DNA from: Halioglobus japonicus
Lineage (GTDB): Bacteria > Pseudomonadota > Gammaproteobacteria > Pseudomonadales > Halieaceae
Reading direction: 5' to 3'
Length of the DNA stretch: 64,000 nt
NCBI GenBank assembly: GCA_902705825.1
Contig: CACSIL010000050.1
Location: 44,273 to 108,272, forward strand
This document shows, one piece after another, positions 1 through 7,820 of the stretch; position 1 is the first letter of the stretch, and each line of letters opens with the position of its first letter. A program made the translations under genes and the position numbers. The notes under the pieces are model-generated. The model had not been told where the DNA came from and did not search any database. It worked only from the letters and a program-made list of their open reading frames with translations.

Positions 1-114
1 GACTCCACTGTTCGATAAGCTTTCAAGAAACTGCAATTTGTCCATTTAAGATTTCCTTACAAGGCACAGCCTGGTGGTACTGCATTTTTGCGCCACTTTG
101 CCATTCACTGGAGC

Positions 115-423
115 CTATTCTGTATTAATGCGCTCTTTGACTCGAAACTCAATATTCATACTCTCATGCAATACCCTGACAATGAGGATGTGCGTAGGTT
201 CGACCACATAAACGATTAAATGCTTCTCATGATGATAAATGCGCACAGGGGGATTCAGCTCTTGTCGCTCTCGGCATTGCAACGGATTTTCTGCCAGATA
301 ATCGAATCGACTATTAAGGCCAGCCAGGTACTTTTTTCGCTGCGGTTTCCCCCACTCGTTTTGGGTGAAACGGCCAATATTCAAAATGTCATTTCTGGCT
401 GCAGGCGTAACTTTGAACGTCAT
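115..423 (-). CDS. parE: ParE/RelE-family toxin
   Basis: This 102-aa protein matches the compact ParE/RelE toxin fold: an N-terminal helical hairpin (residues about 5-45, with PAARNDILNIGRFT and the typical 'YLAGL..RFDYLAENP' helix) followed by a beta-sheet with 'VRIYHHEKHLIVYVV' and 'ILIVRVLHESMNIE'. Those last two strands are the family hallmark. Its ATG overlaps the stop of the upstream antitoxin by one base (TAATG), so the two are translationally coupled in the order antitoxin then toxin. ParE toxins act on DNA gyrase and RelE toxins on mRNA; sequence alone does not separate the two here, but the ParD-type partner favours ParE. It probably stabilises the mobile element in which it lies. 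Confidence 0.9.
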   Translation of the reverse strand: MTFKVTPAARNDILNIGRFTQNEWGKPQRKKYLAGLNSRFDYLAENPLQCRERQELNPPVRIYHHEKHLIVYVVEPTHILIVRVLHESMNIEFRVKERINTE

Positions 424-656
424 TACTGTTTATCTAGCTCGCTTTGGATCTCATCCATATCAAAGTTGTCCAAAACACCACTTTCAAGGCCTTGGGTTAT
501 CGCCGCTTGCAGCACCGCCAGTTTGTCACGTTGCTCTTGATCCTTGCGTATTAGGTCGCGGACATAATCGCTGCTGCTAGCATATTTGCCGAGTTCAATT
601 TGCGCTTGTACCCAATCGCGCATGGGGTCGGGTAGAGAGATATTCATTGTTGCCAT
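423..656 (-). CDS. parD: ParD-type antitoxin
   Basis: This 77-aa protein begins with a ribbon-helix-helix DNA-binding segment (MNISLPDPMRDWVQAQIELGK, residues 4-24) followed by 'YASSSDYVRDLIRKDQEQRD', the second helix typical of the CC2985-type ParD family. The acidic C-terminal tail (DNFDMDEIQSELDKQ) would wrap the toxin. It sits directly upstream of parE and overlaps its start codon. A second in-frame ATG at codon 4 (position 647) could also be used. An 8-bp palindrome upstream (677-684) is a candidate autoregulatory site. Confidence 0.92.
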   Translation of the reverse strand: MATMNISLPDPMRDWVQAQIELGKYASSSDYVRDLIRKDQEQRDKLAVLQAAITQGLESGVLDNFDMDEIQSELDKQ

Positions 657-676
657 CGTTTCAATCCTTTCAACAC

Positions 677-684
677 ATGTACAT
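677..684. promoter_or_regulatory. Candidate ParD operator palindrome
   Basis: ATGTACAT is a perfect palindrome about 20 bp upstream of the parD start. ParD antitoxins repress their own operon through short palindromes in this location. The site is short enough to occur by chance. Confidence 0.3.
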
Positions 685-749
685 CTTAACTATGGCACTT
701 GTTGCCAAATATTGTCAAATTTCAGTGCGTCACCGGCCTGGGTGGTTGG

Positions 750-2029
750 TTATTGATCAAGTGTAGGGCCTTTCCCTATGTCTCGACTGTGTTTGTGCTC
801 AAACACCGTTTTCTCCCCATCCTTGATTGTCTGGTATTGCTGAAAATCATGGGTCAGGTGCTGCGTTTGAATTTCACTGAATGTATTGAGTCGGTCAAGC
901 CGATTTTCTAACCCCTGGCGCTGGTCTAGTTGGCTAAAGATCAATTGATCCTTCTCTTTTTGATCACGCTGATGGGCCACTAGAGCCTCACGCTCGTTTC
1001 GAGCCCTGAGCTGACGATGCCGCCCTGTAACGCGATCAAGTAATCCGTGAAGGCCGCGATTGAAGCGCCCCTGCCTTTGGCGGGTTTCAGCATGCCAGCG
1101 ATCATGATGGTGCTCTCGTAGCGATTGGCGTTCTCCTCTGTGTCGTTTTGTCATCAACCGGAGTTCTTCTTGAATTTTTGACGCCCGAGATCGAACAGCG
1201 GTTTCATGCTCCTGTCGCAGAACAGTTATTCTCTTGGCCATATTTTGAGCAATCTGTGCTTTGGCGTCTTCAACCGTTGGAAGGGTGGCTTCGTCGCTGA
1301 GTATTCCCGTACTTCCTTGGCCGATATTCCGATCCACTTCTTTGAGATGGAAAATACCTCGCACCGATGATCCAGAGCGACGAAGCCACGGCGATCTCCC
1401 TTTGCGAGAATATAGCCTCGCTCTGCGAGCGCTTTCTTGAACGCGTTCTGTGTGTCGCTAATCGCCCAGCTTTCCTGCAAAGCCGCCTTGATCTCTCTGG
1501 GGTCTTTTCCGGCCCGCTTGGCATGCTGCCATTGGCTCATGGTGAAGTTCTTGGGGTCGCACTCCTGCGAGTTTAGAAATCCGCGTGGAATGTCCCATCC
1601 ATGCTTGAGGTACAGTTCTCGGGAGATTTCTTTGAGCTTAAGCTTGGTATGGGAGAGCTGGATAGCCTTCATACTGGCCATCTCAGTGCGCGACCAGACC
1701 GCATGCGCGTGGCGTCTCCCTTTTTTCTCGTGAAGAATGATGGCGCGGGGCTGATTCGTCAGTCCCAGCTTCGCTTCGACCTGATTTATGGCGTCCTCAA
1801 AATCCTGTACCGTCACATTTTCGGTTTTGGGTGGGTTCAGGCTCAGTGAGAATAGGAACTGCTTGGCTTTGGTTCCCCGGCTGACCGCGTAGGCCTCATT
1901 GAGGGCTGAAACCAGATTCTCTGAGACAAAGCCCCGTAACTCATGGAGTTCAACGTGTTCGTTGTCCTCCTTGAGCAGGTGAAGGGCTAAGTCTTTGGCT
2001 CCGCCGCGCTGGTTGCCGTGCAAGATCAT
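750..2029 (-). pseudogene. Mobilization relaxase, frameshifted
   Basis: Two overlapping minus-strand frames make up one gene. The first (2029 to about 1301) carries the nuclease domain: an N-terminal 'MILHGNQRGGAKDLALHLLK', then 'RAIILHEKKGRRHAHAVWSR', whose HxH resembles the metal-binding motif of MobA/VirD2-type relaxases. It keeps sense as far as 'ISAKEVREY'. The second frame resumes with 'LSDEATLPTVEDAKAQIAQ' near 1300 and continues through a long basic, charged coiled region to 750. Codon phase moves from 1 to 2 (mod 3), which a single-base deletion near 1301 explains; restoring one base gives a continuous KEVREY-LSDEATLP junction. The start overlaps the mobC stop (ATGA), as in intact mob operons. 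The product as written would lack its C-terminal half. Real decay and sequencing error cannot be told apart here. Confidence 0.8.
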
Positions 2030-2466
2030 CTGAGCTTGATTTCCAGCGCCTTGATCAGTGCATCGCGCATGGCAATAACGGCCTTGTAGGCGTCTTCTAG
2101 CTGCTGCTCGATATTCTGTGAGACATCCAGCGTACCCATATTGGCTGACTTGGCGAGCTGGTTCAGGTTGGAGGAGAGACGGGATTGCCCCAGCGCTGCC
2201 AGGAGGGCGGCGTATTGCTCTTGGTCGAGCTACGGCGTACGAAGCTCTCTACGCTTTTCTGACTTATCACCAAGCAGCTTATCCCTGCAGTACGCCCCGA
2301 GCGGTCGTTTTCCGGCTCTTTCCTCTAGGTAGGCTCGTTCTTCCTCCGTGAAGCGAATCGCGAACGGTTTCGTCTTACGGGCTGTTGAGGTTGGCTTCGA
2401 GAGGCCTGAAGAAACCTGCCGAAAAGTGCCTGAGAGCTGCGTGCTGTCCACGCCCCAATCGCTCAT
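2026..2466 (-). pseudogene. mobC: MobC relaxosome accessory protein, in-frame amber stop
   Basis: Translation from 2466 gives 'KPFAIRFTEEERAYLEERAG' and 'RPLGAYCRDKLLGDKSEKRR', the ribbon-helix-helix start of plasmid MobC proteins. A TAG at 2230-2232 ends the frame after 78 aa. The same frame continues without another stop as 'LDQEQYAALLAALGQSRLSS', 'NLNQLAKSANMGTL' and 'AYKAVIAMRDALIKAL', the conserved MobC C-terminal half, up to a TGA at 2026-2028. That TGA overlaps the relaxase ATG. The full frame is 146 codons, normal for the family, so the TAG is a point nonsense mutation inside an otherwise well-kept gene. Confidence 0.82.
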
Positions 2467-2951
2467 AGCTCGGGCCCTTGAAAGTAGGGAACATGGTTCT
2501 CAAGGTAGTCATTCCATTGGGCCAGAGTGTCGAAAAGTTGGTTCGAGGTTTCATCCTCAAGGCCCACCATTTTTCTTCTGGGTGCATACTCGACGCATGG
2601 GTTGCACTTTTTACCGAAGACTATAGGTAACACTTTTGTGACGAAAGGGTTCTCCGCCGGTTCGGCCCTGTCTTCGTCAAAGTATCCTAAATCATAGTCA
2701 ATGAAGCTGACTCGCCAGATTTTGTCAACGACCTTGCTGACACTCACGTGCTGACATGTAAGGTTTCTGCAGAGATTGATTTTCCTGCCTCCGATGCAGA
2801 TACGGCCACAGTAGGTGATCTGGATCGTACGGTCATGATAAGGGCGCTCGGGCGACTCCTGATGCCAATGCTCCCTCGCTGAGGGTATGTATAGCTCCCC
2901 TCGGGTATTTCATATTAAAGCTCGCGGCTTGGTTGCCTCCTTTTTGAGCGC
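2463..2951 (-). pseudogene. IS481-type transposase remnant
   Basis: Reading upstream of the 94-aa GTG-initiated frame shows the C-terminus of a DDE integrase/transposase: 'GELYIPSAREHW', 'PYHDRTIQITYCGRICIG', 'RKINL', then 'VVDKIWRVSFIDYDLGYFD' and 'NPFVTKVLP', all familiar from the end of IS481-type transposases. Before this, 'NMKYPR' lies one base out of frame (an extra G near 2896-2900). 'ALKKEATKP' (ending about 2925) is fused close by, although intact relatives have roughly 30 residues between these motifs. So the remnant carries at least a frameshift and an internal deletion. The frame runs on past the usual transposase end to overlap mobC by ATGA; that tail (2463 to about 2615) is not recognised. 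Confidence 0.65.
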
Positions 2952-3054
2952 TAATGCGAGCGCGGTTTCAGCAACCTAGTGATCATTCGACGACCAATCC
3001 CCGGCAGGTCCGGGAATTTGGAAAGACATTGTTCCACATATGCCATTTGTCTTA

Positions 3055-3570
3055 CTACCTGCTAGCCTGATTTTCTCCCGGCACGCGTTTAACTGGTCCT
3101 CGCTCAACTGCCGGGTGGTTATCGTTTTGGGGACGTTTGCGTGCTTCAACATCGTTGAGCTCAAGCGGTTCTCCGCATTCGGAACACGCGATGTAGGCCT
3201 GATAGTCATGGCCACATGTCTTATGGTGTCGGATAATTGGTGGGCCTGCCTCATCCGAATAATATTTGTCACCCCACGTCAGGAGTGTCGAAATCACGGG
3301 GAAGAGCTCCCTCCCTTTCTGTGTGAGGCGATATTCGAACCTGGGAGGTTTTAGCTCATACTGGCTTTGCGCCAATATTCCGTGTTCTTCCAGAAGTTTC
3401 AAGCGTGACGCCAGCGTTGTCCGAGAGAGCTTTAGTCTCTGCTGAAACTCTTCGAATCGTCTTACGCCCAGAAAGCAATCGCTCAACAATGTGAGGGTCC
3501 AAGGGTCCCCTAATACAGCAGAGGAGCGTGCTACCGAGCACTGTTGGTCACTGAGTTTGTCTCGTTTCAT
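3055..3570 (-). CDS. HxlR-family transcriptional regulator
   Basis: This 171-aa protein carries the HxlR winged helix: 'CSVARSSAVLGDPWTLTLLSD' (residues 11-31), 'GVRRFEEFQQRLKLSRTTLASRLKLLEEHGIL', and the wing 'YELKPPRFEYRLTQKGRELFPVI'. Cys11 is in the position used for redox sensing in some members, but that function is not shown here. The C-terminus extends beyond the usual 110-130 aa with two CxxC-like elements (CGHD, CSECGEPLE), possibly a small zinc-binding tail. It is divergent from the molybdopterin enzyme at 3706; the shared 135-bp gap holds two palindromes, so it very likely regulates that gene. Confidence 0.88.
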   Translation of the reverse strand: MKRDKLSDQQCSVARSSAVLGDPWTLTLLSDCFLGVRRFEEFQQRLKLSRTTLASRLKLLEEHGILAQSQYELKPPRFEYRLTQKGRELFPVISTLLTWGDKYYSDEAGPPIIRHHKTCGHDYQAYIACSECGEPLELNDVEARKRPQNDNHPAVERGPVKRVPGENQASR

Positions 3571-3641
3571 CTCTTACTTCTATCAGTCCAAATTCATTAC
3601 AGTCACGCCCCTACCTACAGTGACAAGTTAACACAGCTCTC

Positions 3642-3687
3642 TTGACTTAGTCCATAATGTAAACTAAGTTGGTCCATATTATGGACT
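3642..3687 (+). promoter_or_regulatory. Divergent promoter region with two palindromes
   Basis: ACTTAGT (3645-3651) and ACTAAGT (3663-3669) form a perfect 7-bp inverted repeat with an 11-bp spacer. Just downstream, GTCCATATTATGGAC (3672-3686) is a perfect odd palindrome. In addition AGTCCATAAT (3649-3658) and ATTATGGACT (3678-3687) pair with each other. A possible -35 (TTGACT, 3642-3647) lies over the first arm with a weak -10 (TAAGTT, 3665-3670) at 17 bp. The arrangement suits repression by the divergent HxlR protein; binding is inferred. Confidence 0.55.
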
Positions 3688-3705
3688 TACATAGAGGCTT
3701 TCTAT

Positions 3706-5988
3706 ATGCCAGCTGCCAACCCGCTTGATCCACAACAAGTCGTTGATGCGAAGTACGAAGAGCGAAAGCTACGTCCTGGTGTGACCATGAAGCGTACCAT
3801 TTGTGGCTCATGTGACATCGCGTGCTCTGTGGTCAGCGAAGTGAAGAATGGCCGGGTTGTGCGTGTGCGTTCATCAGACAATCCGATCTTTCGCGATAAC
3901 ATTTGTATGAAGGGCATCATTGCTCCCAAGGGTCTTGCCAACCCCAACCGGATCATGCACCCCATGAAACGCGTGGGAGAACGCGGGTCGGGTAAATGGG
4001 AGCAGGTCAGCTGGGAAGAAGCTTTTGCTGATATCGGCACACGGCTAAAGACAATCATCGCGGAACATGGTCCTGAGGCCTGGGCCGTATCAACGAGCCA
4101 ATGGAATACCGGAACCGATCACGGCTTGGGGCGGCGGATCATGAATCATATCGGCTCGCCAAACTGGACTAGTGGGGTTGCCCTGTGCGCAGGAAATACT
4201 GCGGCAATTAACAGGTTTACCTACGGTTGGTTTCCCATCGGTGATTTCCAGAACACAAAGTGTATTGTCCTGATGGGGCACAACCCGCGTCGACATAGCT
4301 GGACACCGATGTACACATGGATCAAGCAAGCACAGGCTCGTGGTGCGAAGCTGATCGTCACCGACCCGCGTCGCAGCTCAAGCGCTGAACGCGCAGATAT
4401 CTGGCTACCGCTTAAAGTGGGTAGTGATGCTGCGATGATGTTTGGTTGGCTGAAAGTGATTATCGATGAAGAGCTTTACGACAAAGACTTCGTCAAACAG
4501 TGGACGATCGGTTTCGATGAATTGAAAAAACGCGTGGATGAGTATCCACTGGAACGCGTGGGCAAGCTGACTGGTTGCGATCCAGAAATGATTGCGAAAG
4601 CCGCCCGCATGTACGCCACTGAAGGGCCATCAATTATTCCCTGGACGCCGATCACGGATATGCAGCGCAACTCAACATCCGCAATCCGTTTACAGTCAAT
4701 TTTGAGAGCTATCTGCGGCTATGTCGACGTGCCAGGAGGCGAGCTCCTACAGGGTTTCAATCCGGACGTAGTTAACGAGTCCGCGATAGAGATGCACCAT
4801 GTTTTATCTGATGAGCAAAAAGCCAAACAGCTCGGATCAGATGAACACCCCGCGTTTACCTATCGCGGCCAGGAACGCTTCCGCGGCCCAACTAAAAAGG
4901 TATGGGGCCAAGAGTATGCGAATCTAATCATGGGTTGTCACATGACGCCGCCTTCCTCACTGTTTCGCGCTATGGCGGGTGACGGGCCGTATCCAGTCAA
5001 AGCATTCTTTTTTCTGGGCAACAATCCAATAATGAGCTACGCGAATATGAAGCTCATTATCAAAGCGATCATGAATCAGGATCTTGTCGTTGCGCATGAG
5101 CAGTTCATGACGCCGTCGGCGCAACTGGCGGATTATGTACTGCCTGCGGACAGTTGGCTGGAGCGGCCCTGGCTCATGGATTCGTTCGGATGGACTTCGA
5201 CGGTACGCACGTCAGAAAAATCAATGGAGCCGCCCGGTGAGTGCCGCTCAACATTTGAGTTCTGGAAATTGCTTGCAGGTGCGCTGGACCAACCGGAAAT
5301 CGTTCCTTGGGAAACTCTGGAAGATTTCTATGACTACCGCCTGGAGAATTTGGGTATGAGTTGGGAAGAGTTTGTTGCCGAGACAGATGTTCATTTCAAG
5401 GCGCCAGAGTTTCGCAAATACCTCAAGACAGGTTTCGCAACGCCGAGCGGAAAGGTCGAGTTAAAGTCGTCGGCGCTCGAAGAGCTGGGTTTTGATCCAC
5501 TACCTTACTTCCGCGAAGACCCGCCGACTGATCCTGAGTATCCGCTAATGCTTTTCACTGGCGTACGCGAAGACGGATTCTTCCAAACCGGGCATCGGCA
5601 TATCGAGGAGATGCGTGAACGTCATCCAGAGCCCTTGATGTTCGTGAGTCCAGGCACTGCCCGAGAGTTCAAGCTTGATGAAGATGAATGGGTTGAGGTG
5701 GAGAACGAGCTTGCCAAAATATCTATCAAAGTCGCAATTAAGGATGCCATGCCAGACGGGTTGATCAGAATTCCACACGGATGGTGGAAGCCTGAAATGG
5801 AGCAAGGTGCTGGACACTTATCTGGTGCGCTGAAATATGCCGATGCTCAACTCTGTCGAGATGACGAAGATTACCTGGATAGAGAGCAGGGCATTCCGCA
5901 CATCAAAGGTGTGCCGTGCAGGATCAACAAGGTCCCCCAGGACCGGGTAAAAGTTGTAACCGTTGCGGAAGCCGGGTATGCCGAATGA
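3706..5988 (+). CDS. Molybdopterin oxidoreductase (DMSO reductase superfamily)
   Basis: This 760-aa protein belongs to the molybdenum/tungsten bis-MGD enzymes. An N-terminal [4Fe-4S] motif is complete (Cys33, Cys36, Cys40, Cys67 followed by KG). Then comes the catalytic domain with 'SGVALCAGNTAA', where Cys161 is the likely metal ligand, and 'LMGHNPRRHSWTPM', 'LIVTDPRRS' and 'AFFFLGNNPIMSYANM' for cofactor binding. The C-terminal MGD-binding domain (about 610-745) has 'LMLFTGVREDGFFQTGHRHI' and 'IRIPHGWWKPEM'. The overall pattern recalls acetylene hydratase and thiosulfate/polysulfide-reductase-like catalytic subunits; the substrate is unknown. There is no Tat signal, no iron-sulfur subunit and no membrane anchor nearby, so it is probably a cytoplasmic, stand-alone enzyme. 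Met28 is an alternative start close to the Fe-S motif. A 76-aa ORF overlaps its stop. Confidence 0.88.
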   Translation: MPAANPLDPQQVVDAKYEERKLRPGVTMKRTICGSCDIACSVVSEVKNGRVVRVRSSDNPIFRDNICMKGIIAPKGLANPNRIMHPMKRVGERGSGKWEQVSWEEAFADIGTRLKTIIAEHGPEAWAVSTSQWNTGTDHGLGRRIMNHIGSPNWTSGVALCAGNTAAINRFTYGWFPIGDFQNTKCIVLMGHNPRRHSWTPMYTWIKQAQARGAKLIVTDPRRSSSAERADIWLPLKVGSDAAMMFGWLKVIIDEELYDKDFVKQWTIGFDELKKRVDEYPLERVGKLTGCDPEMIAKAARMYATEGPSIIPWTPITDMQRNSTSAIRLQSILRAICGYVDVPGGELLQGFNPDVVNESAIEMHHVLSDEQKAKQLGSDEHPAFTYRGQERFRGPTKKVWGQEYANLIMGCHMTPPSSLFRAMAGDGPYPVKAFFFLGNNPIMSYANMKLIIKAIMNQDLVVAHEQFMTPSAQLADYVLPADSWLERPWLMDSFGWTSTVRTSEKSMEPPGECRSTFEFWKLLAGALDQPEIVPWETLEDFYDYRLENLGMSWEEFVAETDVHFKAPEFRKYLKTGFATPSGKVELKSSALEELGFDPLPYFREDPPTDPEYPLMLFTGVREDGFFQTGHRHIEEMRERHPEPLMFVSPGTAREFKLDEDEWVEVENELAKISIKVAIKDAMPDGLIRIPHGWWKPEMEQGAGHLSGALKYADAQLCRDDEDYLDREQGIPHIKGVPCRINKVPQDRVKVVTVAEAGYAE

Positions 5989-6215
5989 GCGCGCGTGAAC
6001 GCTGGTTAAGAAAGCAAGAGAGGTCCGCCAGACTGGCAGCTTTTTTGGCTGCCAGATCATCTCGAAACAAAAGCCTATCTGACAAGATCTGCCGGTATCT
6101 GGTGAACCGGGCGACTGCCGTTAAACCCGAAGACGATTTCATGCGCGATCCGCTTATTGATAACGATATGGGGTTTGACCCCGACGAGCTCGATCGCTTT
6201 CAGCGTGGGGAGTAA
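5985..6215 (+). CDS. Small coupled protein after molybdoenzyme
   Basis: A 76-aa ORF starts at an ATG that overlaps the molybdoenzyme stop (ATGA, 5985-5988). The frame is open further upstream, but the coupled start is the most natural. The protein is strongly basic at the N-terminus (MSARERWLRKQERSARLAAF), has one cysteine (SDKICRYLV), and ends in a very acidic tail (NDMGFDPDELDRFQRGE). I do not recognise the family. Position suggests a dedicated accessory, chaperone or partner of the molybdoenzyme, but that is inference. The coding sequence contains a hairpin (CTGGCAGC, 6033-6040, with GCTGCCAG, 6048-6055). Confidence 0.6.
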   Translation: MSARERWLRKQERSARLAAFLAARSSRNKSLSDKICRYLVNRATAVKPEDDFMRDPLIDNDMGFDPDELDRFQRGE

Positions 6216-6440
6216 GTAAGGGGAAAGCCAAAATACACCATCAATGAACAACCAATTCGATAATCCGTTGAAGCGTTGGATAAAGCCTTCATGTAAGAAG
6301 ACGGGTAGTCGTAATTCAATAGGTCGCCACTGCCGGACTTTTGCCGGAATCAGTCCTGCTATGTTGTGCATTTCGGTGTGATCTGCAACGGGCATTAACG
6401 ATAAAAAGTTAGATCAAATCAATTGTTTGGAAATAGGCTG
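6216..6440. other. Non-coding stretch before the tRNA fragment
   Basis: Between the small coupled ORF and the tRNA fragment I see no supportable gene, terminator or known repeat; short frames on both strands lack any recognisable domain. It probably represents the outermost end of the integrated element. Confidence 0.5.
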
Positions 6441-6490
6441 GTCGACTTTTAACCCATTGGTCGCTGGTTCGAGTCCAGCACGGCCAACCA
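6441..6490 (+). other. 3' half of tRNA-Lys: probable att site
   Basis: From the anticodon loop CTTTTAA (6446-6452, anticodon TTT) through the variable region, a perfect T-arm (GCTGG-TTCGAGT-CCAGC, 6463-6479), a 3' acceptor strand (ACGGCCA) and CCA at 6488-6490, this is the 3' part of a tRNA-Lys gene. There is no D arm, no matching 5' acceptor strand (TGGCCGT expected) and the 5' anticodon stem does not pair. A lone tRNA 3' end is what integrases leave at the far end of a tRNA-targeting element. The orientation places the element to the left, consistent with the mob and parDE genes there. Confidence 0.75.
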
Positions 6491-6661
6491 TTTTGCAGTT
6501 ATCCCTACTTACACGGGGCGGAATGTTAGTGCAGCCATTACCCGCTCAGGAAAAGCCGGCAGAGCTGTTGGCAGCATTGGGTGAGCCTCTTCGGCGCGCA
6601 ATCAGACGATGTGTTTAGCGGGCTCCCAATCTTCTTGATATGATCATCGCGAACTTCATCT

Positions 6662-7705
6662 ATGCCGGCAATGCAAACCATGGATAGTCAGTTTTACACG
6701 CGATCAGAACCGATCCTTCTGCCGTACTATCCGCGGCTCGTCTATTTGTTGCTGCTTGAGCTCGGGTATGATGATGAACAGATATTTGGTGGATTAGATA
6801 TATGCGCTGATCGGCTGCATGACGAAAAATACCGTCTCAGTGTCGAGCAACACGAACAGTTTATCCTCCGTGTTCTGGGCATAACACAAAACCCTCATTT
6901 TGCCATCCAGATGGGAAAATGGCAGGACTCTTTTACGCCCAACCTTGCACTTATTACCGTCGCCAACAGTGGGAAGATTTCGAAGGCACTACACTTAATC
7001 ACTCGTTACAACAAAATCGTTACACGCGTGTTTTCGATTCGTTCAGTTGAAGCAGATGATTGTGTGGTCATGGAGATTGAGACACATTTGGAACACGACA
7101 GTGTTGTCTACTTTTCCATCAGTGCCTTCGTCCTGTTTCTGGATCATTTTTTTCTGGACGTACTGAAAGGTTCTCATCTCGTAAAGCGTGTGGAACTGGC
7201 TGTTTCGAAGCCAGATGGTTTTGCTGGGGTAAGTGGCGAATTCGCCTTTCCCATGACGTTTGGTCATGCTCGAACACGGGTTCATTTCGACAATACGCTT
7301 CTGGATCAGCCAATGAAACAGGCCGACCCCCAGACGGTTCGTCTCCTTATCGAAATGAGTGAGCGTCAATTACAGGAGGCAGAGGCAGAGCTGAGTTTCG
7401 TCGGAGCAGTTAAATCCCTGCTGATAGAACAGATTGCGTCCCCACCAAAACTCAATGACGCGGCAAAGCAGCTTGGTATCTCCTCGCGAGGGTTGAGAAG
7501 GAAGTTGGAGCAGTCGGGAACGAGCTATCAGAAAGTACTGGATTCTGTTCGGTTGAAGATGGCAAACAGGCTTATAGAAGAAACAGATGCACCCATAGCC
7601 TCCATCGCGTATGAGTTAGGTTTCGACAACGCCTCCGATTTTGGGCGGGCATTCAAGAAATGGAGTGGTCAATCCCCTTCCTCTGTCCGCAGTGGCTCGC
7701 AATAA
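6662..7705 (+). CDS. AraC-family transcriptional regulator
   Basis: This 347-aa protein has an 'arabinose-binding-like' N-terminal domain (residues about 25-215, with 'LSVEQHEQFILRVLGITQNP' and 'GKWQDSFTPNLALITVANSG') and a C-terminal double helix-turn-helix (about 255-345: 'DAAKQLGISSRGLRRKLEQSGTSY' then 'IASIAYELGFDNASDFGRAFKKWSG'). This architecture is typical of OruR/ArgR-like or hydrocarbon/steroid regulators. ATG codons 1, 4 and 7 are all possible starts; none has a convincing ribosome site. It lies just outside the tRNA scar and upstream of the isomerase-like and SDR genes, which are plausible targets. Confidence 0.87.
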   Translation: MPAMQTMDSQFYTRSEPILLPYYPRLVYLLLLELGYDDEQIFGGLDICADRLHDEKYRLSVEQHEQFILRVLGITQNPHFAIQMGKWQDSFTPNLALITVANSGKISKALHLITRYNKIVTRVFSIRSVEADDCVVMEIETHLEHDSVVYFSISAFVLFLDHFFLDVLKGSHLVKRVELAVSKPDGFAGVSGEFAFPMTFGHARTRVHFDNTLLDQPMKQADPQTVRLLIEMSERQLQEAEAELSFVGAVKSLLIEQIASPPKLNDAAKQLGISSRGLRRKLEQSGTSYQKVLDSVRLKMANRLIEETDAPIASIAYELGFDNASDFGRAFKKWSGQSPSSVRSGSQ

Positions 7706-7820
7706 GGCATGGCCATATTTGCATAGTATTTGGCCGTCTTTACCCTCGCTCCAGCTTGCGCCGCTTATGTAGACTACTTCTGACATTGACGAACGGGTCA
7801 TTGGATTTCGGGAGATAGCT

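Noticed and set aside
2230-2232. TAG in mobC as a pyrrolysine or suppressed codon
   Set aside because: MobC proteins have no such residue, no pyrrolysine genes are visible, and the neighbouring relaxase is also broken; simple decay or error is more likely.
6033-6055. Hairpin CTGGCAGC/GCTGCCAG with T6 loop as a terminator
   Set aside because: It lies within the 76-aa ORF, the T run is in the loop rather than after the stem, and it encodes a simple LAAFLAA repeat.
6415-6490. Complete tRNA gene
   Set aside because: The 5' 30 nt do not pair with the 3' acceptor strand and no D arm exists; only the 3' half is present.
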